Source: Paramacrobiotus metropolitanus (Eukaryota > Tardigrada > Eutardigrada > Parachela > Macrobiotidae). Taken from it: a DNA stretch of 64,000 nucleotides. Where the stretch lies: positions 930,001 to 994,000 of the forward strand of contig NW_026570240.1 of NCBI RefSeq assembly GCF_019649055.1, in the 5' to 3' direction. The translations under genes were made by a program, and so were the position numbers. The notes beneath the pieces were generated by a model. It was not told where the DNA came from. It made no database searches and worked only from the letters and a program-made list of their open reading frames with translations. Each line of letters begins with the position of its first letter. Position 1 is the first letter of the stretch. Of the stretch, positions 13,301 to 25,209 are shown piece after piece.

Positions 13301-14710
13301 TATTCCTCAGTGCTCATCTTCTGGAGATTTTCATAATGAGAGTTATTCACAAGCGCTTTCGTTTCTCGAAACCCGTCCAGAGAATGAGATAGTGGTTCGC
13401 CTGCGTGGAGAATTGGTTAATGACGAAGCTATGCGTCTAATGAGTGAGACCATTTCTGTTAACAGAGCCCAAAAATTAATCACAATTTTGTCAATACAAG
13501 TGAACAGAAATGGTCGTTGCATACACGAGTAAGTCGCACTGTGTGAGCTTAGCACTAATTTTGTTCACCTGTTTTTGATCGCCATTCTTAATAATTTTGG
13601 ATCGTTTTATTACTTATTAGGGTGAAGATTTCCTATGCAGGCAAACAGCTGTGCGTTCGGCAGGCTTCGTCGTTAAAAGATGCTAAAAATGCTGCCGCTA
13701 TGGAATGCCTGATTTTACTGATGAAGCGGTTTCCTACGATTAAAGTAAGACTGTATTACAGTATCTGTAGAAGCGTGTTGAGTTTATCTGGAAAAGAAAA
13801 TTTGTGATCGTGGTGAAAAGCCATCAAGTAGAATAAAAGGTATACTGTACTTGTGTGTTCCGGGTAGTCGACTACGAGTGCTTTAAGGTCTTAAGTTTTG
13901 TTCGGTATACCGCGAATTAATACAGTATGACATAAAAGTTTAATTTGCATTACGGCTTGGATATAGTATGTTTTCTCATAAGTTTCGCACAAACAGAAAC
14001 TAACGGCACATCCGCGAATTGAACTGATTATGATTTCGCAGAATTGTTGTAGAGTCAAATGTTCTTGTGTTAAATATGCCGTTCGTGTTACAACTTACAC
14101 TTATAAATTTTGCTTTTAGGTTTCCGCCTCGGAGAATGCATTCGTTCAGCCTGTCGCTCGCGAAGATCTTCTCTCCGGAAGGACGGTGGATACTATTCTG
14201 GAACGAATTGAAGCTGATTCGGAATCTCATGGGGTTGTTGGGAGTAAGCGCAGTATCGGATGGAAGTTGATGGAAAAGATGGGCTGGAAGGAAGGGAAAG
14301 GGTTGGGAAAGAAGGAAGATGGCATCGTCCATCCAATCGACTGTAACATTAGCGCTTCGTACTCGGTTTACGGTCGCTGGGGAGTTGGCTATCGCGACAG
14401 CGATTTGGATTATCGTTTAATACTGGATAGAGCTGATACATTGTTCCAGTGTTTCATTGCCAATGCCATTGTCCTGGATGATCTGGTCTTTGCCAAAGAC
14501 TTTTCTCCGCGCGAACGAGAAGTAATACACAATGCCGCCGAGAAATATGGATTGAGCCACAACAGTTTGGGCTCTGGAGATAATCGGCATTTGGTTGTGC
14601 GTTACAAGTTCAGTCTTCAACAGTTAGTGGAGGAACTCCGACGGGTTGGAGGCCATACAGAGCGTTATAAGTTGGTGGAACCGCCAAGCTTTTATTCGTC
14701 CTTGAAATAA
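10368..14710 (+). CDS. NKRF: NF-kappa-B-repressing factor-like protein (XTBD, dsRBD-like, G-patch, R3H)
   Basis: In animals NKRF is a nucleolar protein that recruits XRN2 and the helicase DHX15 in pre-rRNA processing. Exons: 10368-10429, 10494-10607, 11000-11181, 11249-11458, 12239-12589, then 12654-12807 plus 12863-13071 (alternatively a single exon 12823-13071), 13150-13528, 13621-13744, 14120-14710. The first version gives 791 residues, against 690 in human. The XRN2-binding XTBD spans exons 1-3 (SWNTRRKFLLCHYD, then NNKSLGCRYE across a splice). A Gly/Arg patch with FLSGGFLDS follows, as in SQS1-type proteins. The dsRBD-like segment is near residues 500-595, the G-patch near 640-680 (GWKLMEKMGWKEGKGLG), and the R3H domain near 720-785 (FSPREREVIHNAAEKYGL, GDNRHLVV). 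The join at 12590-12863 is unresolved because the donor at 12808 (gttctt) is weak, though both solutions keep phase. Confidence 0.87.
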
Positions 14711-14865
14711 GTGTGTCTTTCTTCAGCCATCTTTTTATCGTTTAGTTTCACGTTTTGAGATCTGTGCTTATTTTTGATATTTTGTCTGTGATAAAGCGGA
14801 CATTGAAGTTCATGGTGTTGTTTTGGTTTTAACTCGTTACTTTGAAGTTGAAAGAGGAATCGTTG

Positions 14866-14871
14866 AATAAA
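14866..14871 (+). promoter_or_regulatory. Candidate poly(A) signal of NKRF
   Basis: A canonical AATAAA lies 155 nt after the NKRF stop codon at 14710. It is the first good signal downstream, and its position suits a short 3' UTR. Confidence 0.5.
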
Positions 14872-15843
14872 CCGACCGGTAGCAGGCAAGTTCACAGTTG
14901 CAATGTATCCATACTAATAACTAGCCAGTGGTCCAAGGGAAGACAGTTCAAGACACTCAAGGCAGCTCTGAGAAATATGTACATTCCGAAGATGCTGCAA
15001 GGACAAACTGTAACTATGTCGTAAACAAAAGTCAGCTGTTGTGGTCAGTAATAGTTCACGTAAGTAATGCAATGACAAGAAGTTTGTAGTTGCAAAGCCG
15101 AAGGCTTTGCAATTTTTGCTCGTATATAAAGTATCAGAGTACTTGTCTACTTCGTAGTTTCTGCGACGCTTGCCGTGTTGCGTAAGTCAGGTCACGTGGT
15201 TTTCTGGACTGCATTTGCCAATGGGAAAGCAGCGGCTTACCTGACGTCACCGTCTGGCTCAGACAGAACTACAGAACGCTTCCTTCCAGTTCCGTAGATT
15301 CAAAGAAAATCTCGTTTTAATGTGTACCTTGCGTGTTGGAAGACGTTGGTTTCACTTTCTGTACGACGGTACGAGGACTTATAGTTTCAGTAAAGAACAA
15401 AAAAGGTATTAATTATCAGATTTCAGATAGTAGAACCGTCTGGCTTGGAGTGTGTTGTCATCTGTTATGCTTAAACATCCCGATATTCGTAGAAATTTGT
15501 TTGCGAGACATCCTACTGGAAGCGATATTGGTGTGTCGCCGTACGGTTCCTGATAATTATTGCCTTCCGTGCATTTCAGTCTGGCAAATGTGAAGTCTGA
15601 ACGTTTTGGCTATTGCGTTATTATCCAGGGGATCTTGTTGAACGGGACAGAAAGACCCCCTGTTATGCCAAGGGTGCCCGGTTTTAAACTTAGTCACCGT
15701 GTGAGAAGCTTCTGGGAGTACTTTTGGACTCCCATGCTGGAACCACCCTAGCATCGATAAAGCACAGTAAGTACAGGATAGTTGTCAGGATCGACCTAAG
15801 TGGAGACTGGAGAAAGACATAATGTATTCCAGGAGGTTCGCGG
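14872..15843. other. Intergenic region upstream of the P5B ATPase
   Basis: No gene seen. At 15091-15111 a 9-bp inverted repeat (tgcaaagcc, GAA loop) is followed by a TATA-like tatataaa at 15123-15130 and then a GC-richer stretch with a TGACGTCA-like site near 15242. This could be the core promoter of the ATPase gene, whose ATG is at 15844, but without transcript data that is a guess. Confidence 0.35.
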
Positions 15844-18800
15844 ATGTCGACGACGGTTGTTATTCCACCAGATCGACCGTGTAAGTTTTCTACGCTACGA
15901 ATTGGTTACTGTGGCATTGCGTTTACGAGGAATATTTGCGTTTAACGGTTTTACAAACTGTAGCAAACTCGTTTCTTCTACTATAATAATTATAATCTTT
16001 TGTAGTGGACGCTGTCGGACCTCAGTCCGAACGTGAATACCGTCCACGCAGCAGGAAATTCGAAAAAACCATCCTTGAAAATGGACCAAATGAACATCTG
16101 GTAAGTTGAATTACAGGTACATTTTAAAAAGCATTTTAAAATTAATAACAGTTATAGCTTGCTAATATGGATGCTTGATGACATGTTGTTTGAAAGCAAT
16201 TTTTCATACATGCGGGTTGGCGTTAATGTCGGGTTGGTGAGTCGAGTTCAGGTGATTTTGCGGGATTGCTCTGGAATTATAAATGCTACAAGTGTGATAA
16301 ACACAAAATTTGTTTGCAAATGAAACTGATAGCATAATTAGCATCGTTTTAAAGGCATCTCTCTGTATTGGATACCGATTATTTGCGATTTCATTGCGAT
16401 GTAGTCATTCTAACTTAAAAGGATTGTCGTTGAGTCATACGGCTACTTGCCTATCTGCTTGTTTATTAGAGTTGGTCGCATTTTGTACTATGAACATGGT
16501 TTCATTAGCACCATGAGAATGAGTGGTATTGTCTTTCGTAAGTTTGTGGTTTTACGACATGTAAAGGTGACCTTGCCGGAGGCTTAAATTTGAGAATGTC
16601 GAACATAATTAATATTAATGCGTACGAATGTTATCTGATACGAATATGTTAAGATAATTTGAGAAAGATAAGTCAGCAGCACGAACGAGTGCAACTTCAA
16701 TCAAATTATCGAAACCTTTCTGGTTCTTGTGAAATCAGATATTTTATGGGTGAGATAGCTGTAAAAAATGCAGAATTAAGTGTTACTTCGACTAATGTTT
16801 AAAAACGATATTGCAACACAGACTGAAATGGGATGTAGTGAGATTCCTTAGAGATTCATGTATGAATACCGAATGAAATGAAATACAGGACAGTCACCGA
16901 CAGAAAAAAACGTTTCATTCGCGATCAGACAAGCGTACTACTCGAACAGCATATGTACTGCAAAATATAATGAAAAAAATATAAATGAGAAAATTTACAA
17001 TGGATACGAGTATTCATGATCGTGTTGTATTTCATTTTTTGTGCTTTCTTGAATCCTTGTTATTATTACTGTATTACTGCGGCAGTGTATTACGAGATAT
17101 ATTCTAACGATAGATCGATTTTGGATGCTGCTGAGTTCACTATACATGCTTTACAGTAGAACCGTATTTCATACTTCGTTCTCTTTTTGTTAGTGGAATT
17201 GCCAGTCGTAAATCGTATTGCTTCGTTAATTGCTGCTTTTCTTTCTCAGGATTGCTGGGGATATCAGTCAACGGTTGTGCGCTCCATCTTGTACCATTGT
17301 GTCGGCCTCATGACAGCGGGAATTGGCTACTTGATTTTTTCCTGGTTTCCAACATGGCGACTGACTATTTTTAAATCTCCATCATCGCTTCAGGATGCTG
17401 ATATCGTGCTGATTAAAGTGAGGTGGCAACTTTGTTTGTAGATCATGTAACTTCATGACCATGGTTAAATTTTAGGATCCACACAATGCTTATTACGCGT
17501 ATAACATCTTCTACAAGATTATTACCAGTAACATCAAATGGATGTAAGTTTCGATTGGAAACTAATGTGGCTGGCCGCTGTGGATATATTATGAGATGAG
17601 ATGGCGGGTGATGCATTAACTTCAATAATTGCAGTTCCCCTGAGCTGGCTGAATTCGGTATGCTGACAGCAGATGTACATGCGAAGAAATATGGGACATC
17701 AGCTAAAAAATTAAGCTTGGAGCTGCTGACGTTTAAAGAAGACCTGAAATCTAGCCAAGTTTCTAAAGATACCAGTGTGGAAAATTGTTCACAACCACCT
17801 AAAATTTGTTCCATAAGATATTTTGACCATCAGCATGACCGTTTCTTGTGGTGTCCGCAACAAGAAATCTTTAAGCGTATATCTGGTGTGGCAGCAAACT
17901 TGCATTGTCGAGACATTTATGGCCGATCTGTTGGAATTTCTGACGAAGCCAGACAGCAGAAGTGAGCAAACATTTTTTTACTATATCCCAAAAATGTGCT
18001 CCAGCCTGTTTGTTGTAGGTTGTCTGCGTTTGGTCCTAATGTTATTGACATCGAGGTGAAATCGGTTTTCCGGCTACTGATAGAAGAGGTAAAATTTTTT
18101 GTAAATCTTTTTTAAATATCTTTTTATTATTAATTTCAGTATTTAAAGGTTTAACATATAATATGATGTTGCTCTGATTGTGTTTTCTTAGGTCTTGAAC
18201 CCATTTTACTGCTTTCAAGTGTTCTGCATTATTTTGTGGTGCTTGGACGATTATTATATTTACGCGTCATGTGTCTTGGCTGTATCGATTTTCGGGATCA
18301 GTCTGAATTTGTACGAAACGCGGAAGGTGAGAAATTGATTACGCATTACTGCGCACTGGTTGCTGTTCACAACTTCACATTTAGCCTGATGCAAAACATT
18401 TTTATGTGATATTTATAGCAACGCTATCGACTTCGGGAGATGGTATTAAAATCTTCGACAAAGCAGAAGTTTATGGTCTTAAGAATGGATGGTGGTAAAT
18501 TTTCAGTGATGGCTGTGCAAATTACTGTAGCAGTCTTCCGTTTTTACTTACCTTGATGCCTGCGTAGAATTTGCTGAGCGGGATCCTGACCTTTTGGTAC
18601 CCGGTGATGTCATAGCCATTCCGCAACATGGTTGTACGGTTCCCTGTGATGCTATATTGATTGCCGGCAATTGCATCGTGAATGAAGGAGTTTTAACTGG
18701 TATGAGCCGGAAGAATATTCGGCCGTGCATTGCATAACGCTTTTGCCACGCGGGCGGTTTGGACCGATAATCTGCATGTTGATTTAGGTGAAAGCGCTCC

Positions 18801-21800
18801 GGTGACCAAAGTTGCACTGAACAGCCAAGATGCGGAAGTGTTTTCGTTTGAGGAGCATAAACGCCACGTCCTGTTCCATGGCACATCAGTTATTCAGACA
18901 CGCTATTATGAGGGAGCACGAGCGCTGGCGGTGGTTTGCCAGACGGGTAAGCAGTCCAGTGACGCACGCTGAATTGATTATTGGAATGATTATGGCACTT
19001 TCCATATTCTCGCTTTAGGGTTCTATACTGTCAAGGGAGATCTGGTGCGGTCAATTTTATTTCCTCGACTCATTGGCTTTAAATTCTATCGTGATGCGCT
19101 GCGTCTGGTTGGTGTCATGGTATGAAAGACTCAAATCCCTGGAAATTAATTGTACATCGCATAAAATTGGTGATCTCTCGTATGTAGGCTGGCATTGCTG
19201 GTATTGGGATGATTTACTCCATTTATAACAACATTGAAAGAGAGGTAATCCAAGGGGCCAAATAAATTTGTTATTTGTGAAATAATTTTAAACGCGGATG
19301 AAACGGGTTACTAGTTGATTAATAGGAATCAGTTAGTAACCCATTAATAAATCAGTGGTTTTAAGTACGTTACCTTTTAATTCAAGAGAGAACAGAGATT
19401 TCGGTTGTTTTTCAATGTTTAAATTTTTGCCTGCGCGTCGTGTGCCCGCTTTTACACTTTATTGTATTTTAACGGCTATTGGCTAATAAAAGATTAATAG
19501 AAATCTGGACGCCGTTTTGCTCCGTACGTGTCTACAACTTAGCTTGGGTGGCAGCAGTACAAATTTATTAACTAGCTCAGATTCAGCTGTCTGAGGACTT
19601 GTATATTTTTAGCGAATGTTTCCTGACCCTGATGGAGATGGTGGGTTTGATTTTAAGAAAATCATTGTGCGCGCATTGGATCTAATTACGATCGTGGTAC
19701 CGCCCGCTCTTCCAGGTAGGCGCGATTTGCCTACATACTTTTGACAGGAAAATATTTCATCTTTGTTTGTTTTGTGGTAATTTTTAGCCGCTCTTACTGT
19801 GGGCATTGTGTATTCGCAACGGCGGCTGAAAAAGTCCGGAATTTTTTGCATCAGCCCATCTCGGATCAATGCTTGCGGCAAGATCAAGCTGGTCTGCTTT
19901 GATAAGGTACAGTAGTTGTGCCATTAATAACTATACGAGTACTCTTTTATTTGACGTGATTTTACCGTACTCTCCTTATTTCAACGAAGAACGTAAGTCC
20001 AGAATTCCGAATGTATGTTTATAGACTGGAACATTAACGGAGGAAGGGCTAGACCTAATGGGTGTTATACCAACCGTGGATGGTACGCTGACCAGCATTG
20101 CTGAGGATGTTGAACAGCTGAGTCCGGCAGATTTGATTGTTGTCGGAATGGCTACCTGCCATTCATTAACGATGATTGATGGAAAATTGAGCGGAGACCC
20201 TCTGGATGTTAAGTTATTTGAAGCAACGAAATGGGTAAGCTGAATGGATGCTGTGCAGACTGCAGAAGATGTTGCTTAGTAGTAATACACTTACTTTTCT
20301 TAGAGCTTCAATGAACCTCAACAAAGGGAGGAGGGTGTGGGCGCTTTTAATACCCTATTTCCTGTAACTGTCTCGCCTCCATCACCGGTGGACAGGACAC
20401 CTATTGAGTCTCCAGAGCGTCACATTGGCATTGTCCATCAGTTTCCTTTTTCCTCGGGGTAGGCTATGGCAATGTTAAAATTAGGGCAGTTATGGTAAAA
20501 GTGATGTTTTTCATGTAGATTGCAACGAATGTCTGTTATTACACGAGATCCCAACGAAGACCATTTTCGGTTGTATGTGAAAGGAGCTCCGGAAAAAATT
20601 GTGGCTTTATCTAAACCAACAACTAGTAAGCGGCAGTCACAGTGTTACTATATCTGCAACTTAAACTCGGATTCAAACTGCAACTCGGATTCTTTTCTGT
20701 AGTTCCGGCGAATTTTCACAAGGTTTTACACTTTTATGCGCATCAAGGGTACAGAGTGATCGCCATGGGCTACCGAGATCTGGATTATAGACTGGCGTAC
20801 CATCAACTCTCTCGTTTAAAAAGGTACCTGTGAATTTAGCTGTGCACTTTTATGACAGGTATATTGATTCCCTGTTCTTTTTAGAGAAACAGTAGAAACC
20901 GAAATCAATTTTGTTGGGCTGTTGGTAATGCAGAACAGTCTGAAAGATGAAACTGTGGATGTGATATCTGAACTGAATGCTGCTAATATTCAGACGGTGA
21001 TGGTAACAGGTAAACGGCAGTTGCAATAAAACCATTAAGTACCACTCCATGGAAAAATATCTGGTATTTGAGGTTGGATTTTCTGTTTAATTTACGACAC
21101 ATCCTATCGTATAGGTGATAATCTGATGACTGCTGTGAGTGTTGCACGCAAATGTGGAATGGTAGGAGAAGAAGAAAATATTGTGATGGTGGATGTGATG
21201 TCACCGGATGAAATAACCGGTGCGCGTGCACATATCCTCTGGCGTTATGCCGATTCCGCGTATTCAGCATCCGAAGCTGGATCTTTTGCCGATGCTGATA
21301 GCGATACGGGAAGTGCGCCATCAAGGGTCAGTGTTCGGTCACATTCTTGCTTGTATTTTCCATACTTACACGCTAACATTTACAGGCAGTTTCGGCACAT
21401 GAATTCTGTATCGCCATGAAACACCCGCAGTACCACTTTGCCATGAATGGTCGCTCTTTTTCTGCGTTAGTGGAAAACTTCCCCGAATTGGTTCCTAAGG
21501 TAATTTTGTCTTTGGTACTCAGACAGTTATCCTGTTATTTATTATTATGCTTGTTTCTGTAGATACTAGTTCAAGGAGCGGTTTTTGCACGGTTTTCTCC
21601 CGATCAGAAAACAGAATTAGTGGAGAAATACATTGACTTGGAGTAAGCATACTCGTGTAATGCGGAAAAGTTTCTTAACTTATTTTCTTAAAACGTGTTT
21701 CTTTTGCAGCTACATTACGGCTATGGTGGGAGATGGCGCAAATGACTGCGGCGTAAGTGTTCATGATTTTTGCATACCGAACCATTAGTAAACGTTGGAA

Positions 21801-23543
21801 TAATAAAAATGTGCCTAACTTTTATCACAGGCTCTGAAAGCTGCGCATGCTGGAATCTCGCTATCGGAAGCTGAAGCTTCGGTTGCTTCGCCATTTACGT
21901 CCAATAAGAATACTATTGAATGTGTGCCATGTGTCATCAAGTATGCATTTCGAGATTACCAGTATCTGGGAAGCTGGAACACTGCTGTTTACTGTGGGGT
22001 TTTTCGCGTTTAGGGAAGGTCGTTGTGCCTTGGTTACATCCTTTGGAGTCTTCAAGTATATGGCTTTATACAGGTAAATTGTATGCTGTAGAAAGGTTTA
22101 CCTGCTTCTATGTTAGCAATGTCATTTCTGGTTGTAGTATTGTTCAGTTTGTGGCCACTTTGATTGCCTATCAGGTGCGCAATATGTGTTCTTTCTTTGA
22201 TATGTGTTCTTTCTTTGATGACCTTTACAAACCGACTATTCCTTGTAGAAAGGAACCATTCTTGCGGATCCACATTTTCTTTATTTGGATCTGTTCATTA
22301 CTACTACAGTGGCCATTCTAAGTAAGTAAATTGTTATGTAGATTTATGTCTGATCACATTCTGACAATAAGATAATGTAAGTACAGAGCTGAAGCGACCG
22401 TGGTGTGTTGCTCAGCCGGTTACAACGTACGATTGTGTTCTGGGAATAAATGGTGGCGTTTTATACAAGTTTTGTTTGTTGCTTTTGTCTGGGAAGAAGG
22501 TGAAATTAATTGATTGCCATGTTAACTTATCGTCGCCATTTTGCAGTGGGATACACTCAACCGTTTCCTAATTTGATCCGTCAACGTCCGTCAGCCAGTT
22601 TAATGTCGCCGAACACGATTGCTTCCATTCTGATGCACATGGTCATCGTTGTGGGCTTCCAAGCCGTGACTATCGTCAGTCTGGAAAATCAGCCTTGGTA
22701 ATTGTGTTAGCACTCTTTTGCCAAACTGGAGTCCTTATATCCCCCTTATGTCAGGTTTGAATTGGCTAATAATGGAACAGAAACGGAAGAAATCAAAATG
22801 TGCTGGGAAACGACGGTATTGGTGATTGTGGCGGCGTTCCAGGATCTCATATTGGCCTTTGTGTTTTCTAAAGGCCCACCCTATCGGCAGCCGATTTATA
22901 CAAATGGTAAATAAATGGAGTTTTTGATATCATTGTATACTGTTGTCTTTTTGAAACTGCGAGTATGTTTTGTAATTGTAGTGTATTTCCTTTGTGCGTT
23001 GGTGTTTTTGGCCGGCGTGACAACCGTTCTTCTAATGTATGTTCCTGGATGGTTGCAATGGTTCCTTCAGGTAAGGAAGTCGGTGTGCGCATCTGCCCCG
23101 GAATCTTGGGTACATACTTATATTTGCTTTTGTTTACTAAGATGATATCGTTTTTCAGGTGGTTTATGATTTTAATAATCCGCACACGTTTTATCGGCTG
23201 TTTCTTTTGGGATTGATGGCTACGAATTTCGTTACTGCGTTTGTTCTCGAAGTAAGGCGATATTGCAGTGCTTGGGCGCACTCGGCGCAGTCCTTACGGA
23301 ATCTTTTTTAATCAGTAATGGTTTGTGTTGCAGGAATTTATGATTGACCGCACATGGTTCAAACGGGTGATTAGAGCGCTGCGGAGGAAAAAGGCATCTA
23401 AAAGTCGATTTAAATTGGTCCGCCGAGAATTGCTAAAGAAGCCAAACTGGCCTCCAGTGGGAGAAACCACTTATACCAAAGTGAATGATGATTCGGCATC
23501 GCTTTCTTCATCGGATGCGGAGCCGAAATCAACCCGTTTATAG
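15844..23543 (+). CDS. ATP13A3: P5B-type cation/polyamine-transporting ATPase (ATP13A2/3-like)
   Basis: P5B ATPases export polyamines from late endosomes and lysosomes into the cytosol. About 32 small exons join in phase to roughly 1,280 codons by estimate (human ATP13A3 has 1226). The start ATG 15844 leads a short polar N-terminus, followed at 17250 by the family's N-terminal hydrophobic segment. Conserved motifs in order: [34 protein letters not shown] (split by the intron 18700-18787), [28 protein letters not shown] (M4 motif), FDK-TGTLTE (phosphorylated Asp at 19901-19903, split by the intron 19907-20024), [45 protein letters not shown]. Six C-terminal membrane segments follow, ending in [12 protein letters not shown]. 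The PPALP motif marks the P5B subfamily. Assignment among ATP13A2, 3 and 4 is not resolved; recalled alignment is closest to ATP13A3. All catalytic residues are present. Confidence 0.94.
22182..22217. repeat. Two tandem 18-bp copies in an ATPase intron
   Basis: The unit atatgtgttctttctttg occurs twice head to tail (22182-22199, 22200-22217) inside a short intron, just after the donor that follows IAYQ. It is probably a slippage duplication. Confidence 0.75.
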
Positions 23544-25209
23544 TTGTAATAGTCAATTGTGTGATGTGCCGTTTGAACAGTTTTTCGATCTGCAAGGATG
23601 CCTTGTTGGGGGGATGTAATATTTAATTCTGAGTAATAGTGTCTTTTTACCAGCGTGATTTGGAAGTATTTGGTGCCTTCGGACCTGGTTTTCTTATTTG
23701 TGTTTTTTTTTAAATTTTTATGAGATGACACAAGTAATGTAATGATAATGAAGGTTTGTTCACTGTCTGTTAGTTAGTGCTGACAACTTGGAAGTTAGTA
23801 GTATTGCATTCCGGTTGCCGAACAAAATTTTGTAAAAAAAACCATAAGTCGTAATTACCTGTTATGATGGTCAGTTGCGACCCTTAGCGTACAAGACTTA
23901 AACTAGATTGTCTGGGTCACAATGAAATCTTTTGTTTGGAGTCAAAGGCGCTTGCGTTTGCTCCTTTGCACACGCCGTAAATTTACAACAGCTAAAACAT
24001 CCCAGTCATCATAGTACCGCCGGCTTCACGGGGAAGTGTATCAAAAATTTGCATCCTGGGTAAATCAGACACCCAGCTGGCAGCTCATAATTAACGGTAC
24101 ACTATAAATAATAAGTATATTAGTGCAGCGTACGGCACAATACGTAGCTGTCGCTAGTTGGTACATTTAAAATTCTTTACAACTGCAAAAAGGTTTGCGA
24201 AGATAATAAAACAGACATGTAAAACGGTTTAGCCATGATTTTTCTATAGCTGATGTCTACGCTAATGTGATTTATCGTAATTTTTTCAGATGGGTTTTAC
24301 CGTACTAACGTTTACGTGCTTTAATAAGTACAGTACTGCCGACAGCAGTAAGTACAGTGCGAGGCGCGCATGCTCAAATGCGTGCAAGCCTCGCGCTGGA
24401 AGTTATACTTACGTTACAGGATCAATTTATGAGTTTTACGATTGCGAGTCCTGTTCCTTACAGAGCCTGGTTCGGGAGCACTCAGAAAGAGAAAAAAGAT
24501 AGTTATCATTAGTCAATCGCAAAAAGGACCCTGTGAGTTTTCGTGGCTGTTGGATGTTTTTGAATATGCTCATAGCATTTTTTTAACCATAAGTCCATAA
24601 CAGCATTTGATGTGTTTGTTATGGTTATTTCTGCGATATAAGTAAACCTTGAACTGCGGACTTGCTGCTCTGTGGATTCCTCGTATGATTGTATCCATAG
24701 TAAGTCTCCTGACGTCTCCAGCATTAGGATGCATTTCCGCGTATGAGAAGGTTTTCTTACCCACAATGAGCAGAGACAGAAAGCCGGATTTTAAGCAAGA
24801 ATGCAAGATAACAGAATAACGTAAACGTGTGGAGATGCCTTGGGGCATACATTTTTAGTGAATGTGATCTGGTTGTAGTGTGTGATCGTGCATCAGTGAG
24901 TTGTCTGTACAGTATAAACGAGCGATTTTACGGAAAAGTGTATTGTACTGGAACTAGAATTTTTGAGATTTGAAAAAGTTTTACAAATTTATATTTGCAG
25001 CTGACACAATTTGTGGGTTGTCAATTATTTTAAGTGTTTTCAGATTTAATAATTGATGTTTCTATCTGTTTTCAAAGGGGGTTCCAACTAATCAGTTGTA
25101 TTATTTTCTCGCTGTGATAACCGTGTTGGACCTTATTTTATGATCTGATTTTTTTAATGTACACTTACGGATTGCATGACTTTGAGTAAAAGGCGTGGCG
25201 GCTAGCACT
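23544..25209. other. Intergenic region between ATPase and AP-3 beta genes
   Basis: No gene recognised. It includes the ATPase 3' UTR, an AATAAA at 24204-24209 that may be too distant to be the main signal, and the AP-3 beta leader. One GC-rich hairpin stands out at 24359-24394. Confidence 0.5.
24359..24394. repeat. GC-rich imperfect hairpin
   Basis: A 7-bp stem (gcgaggc with gcctcgc) continues into a second 6-bp stem (gcgcat with atgcgt, one G-T pair) across a 2-nt bulge, closing a 6-nt loop. It is unusually GC-rich for its AT-rich surroundings. Its role is unknown. Confidence 0.55.
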
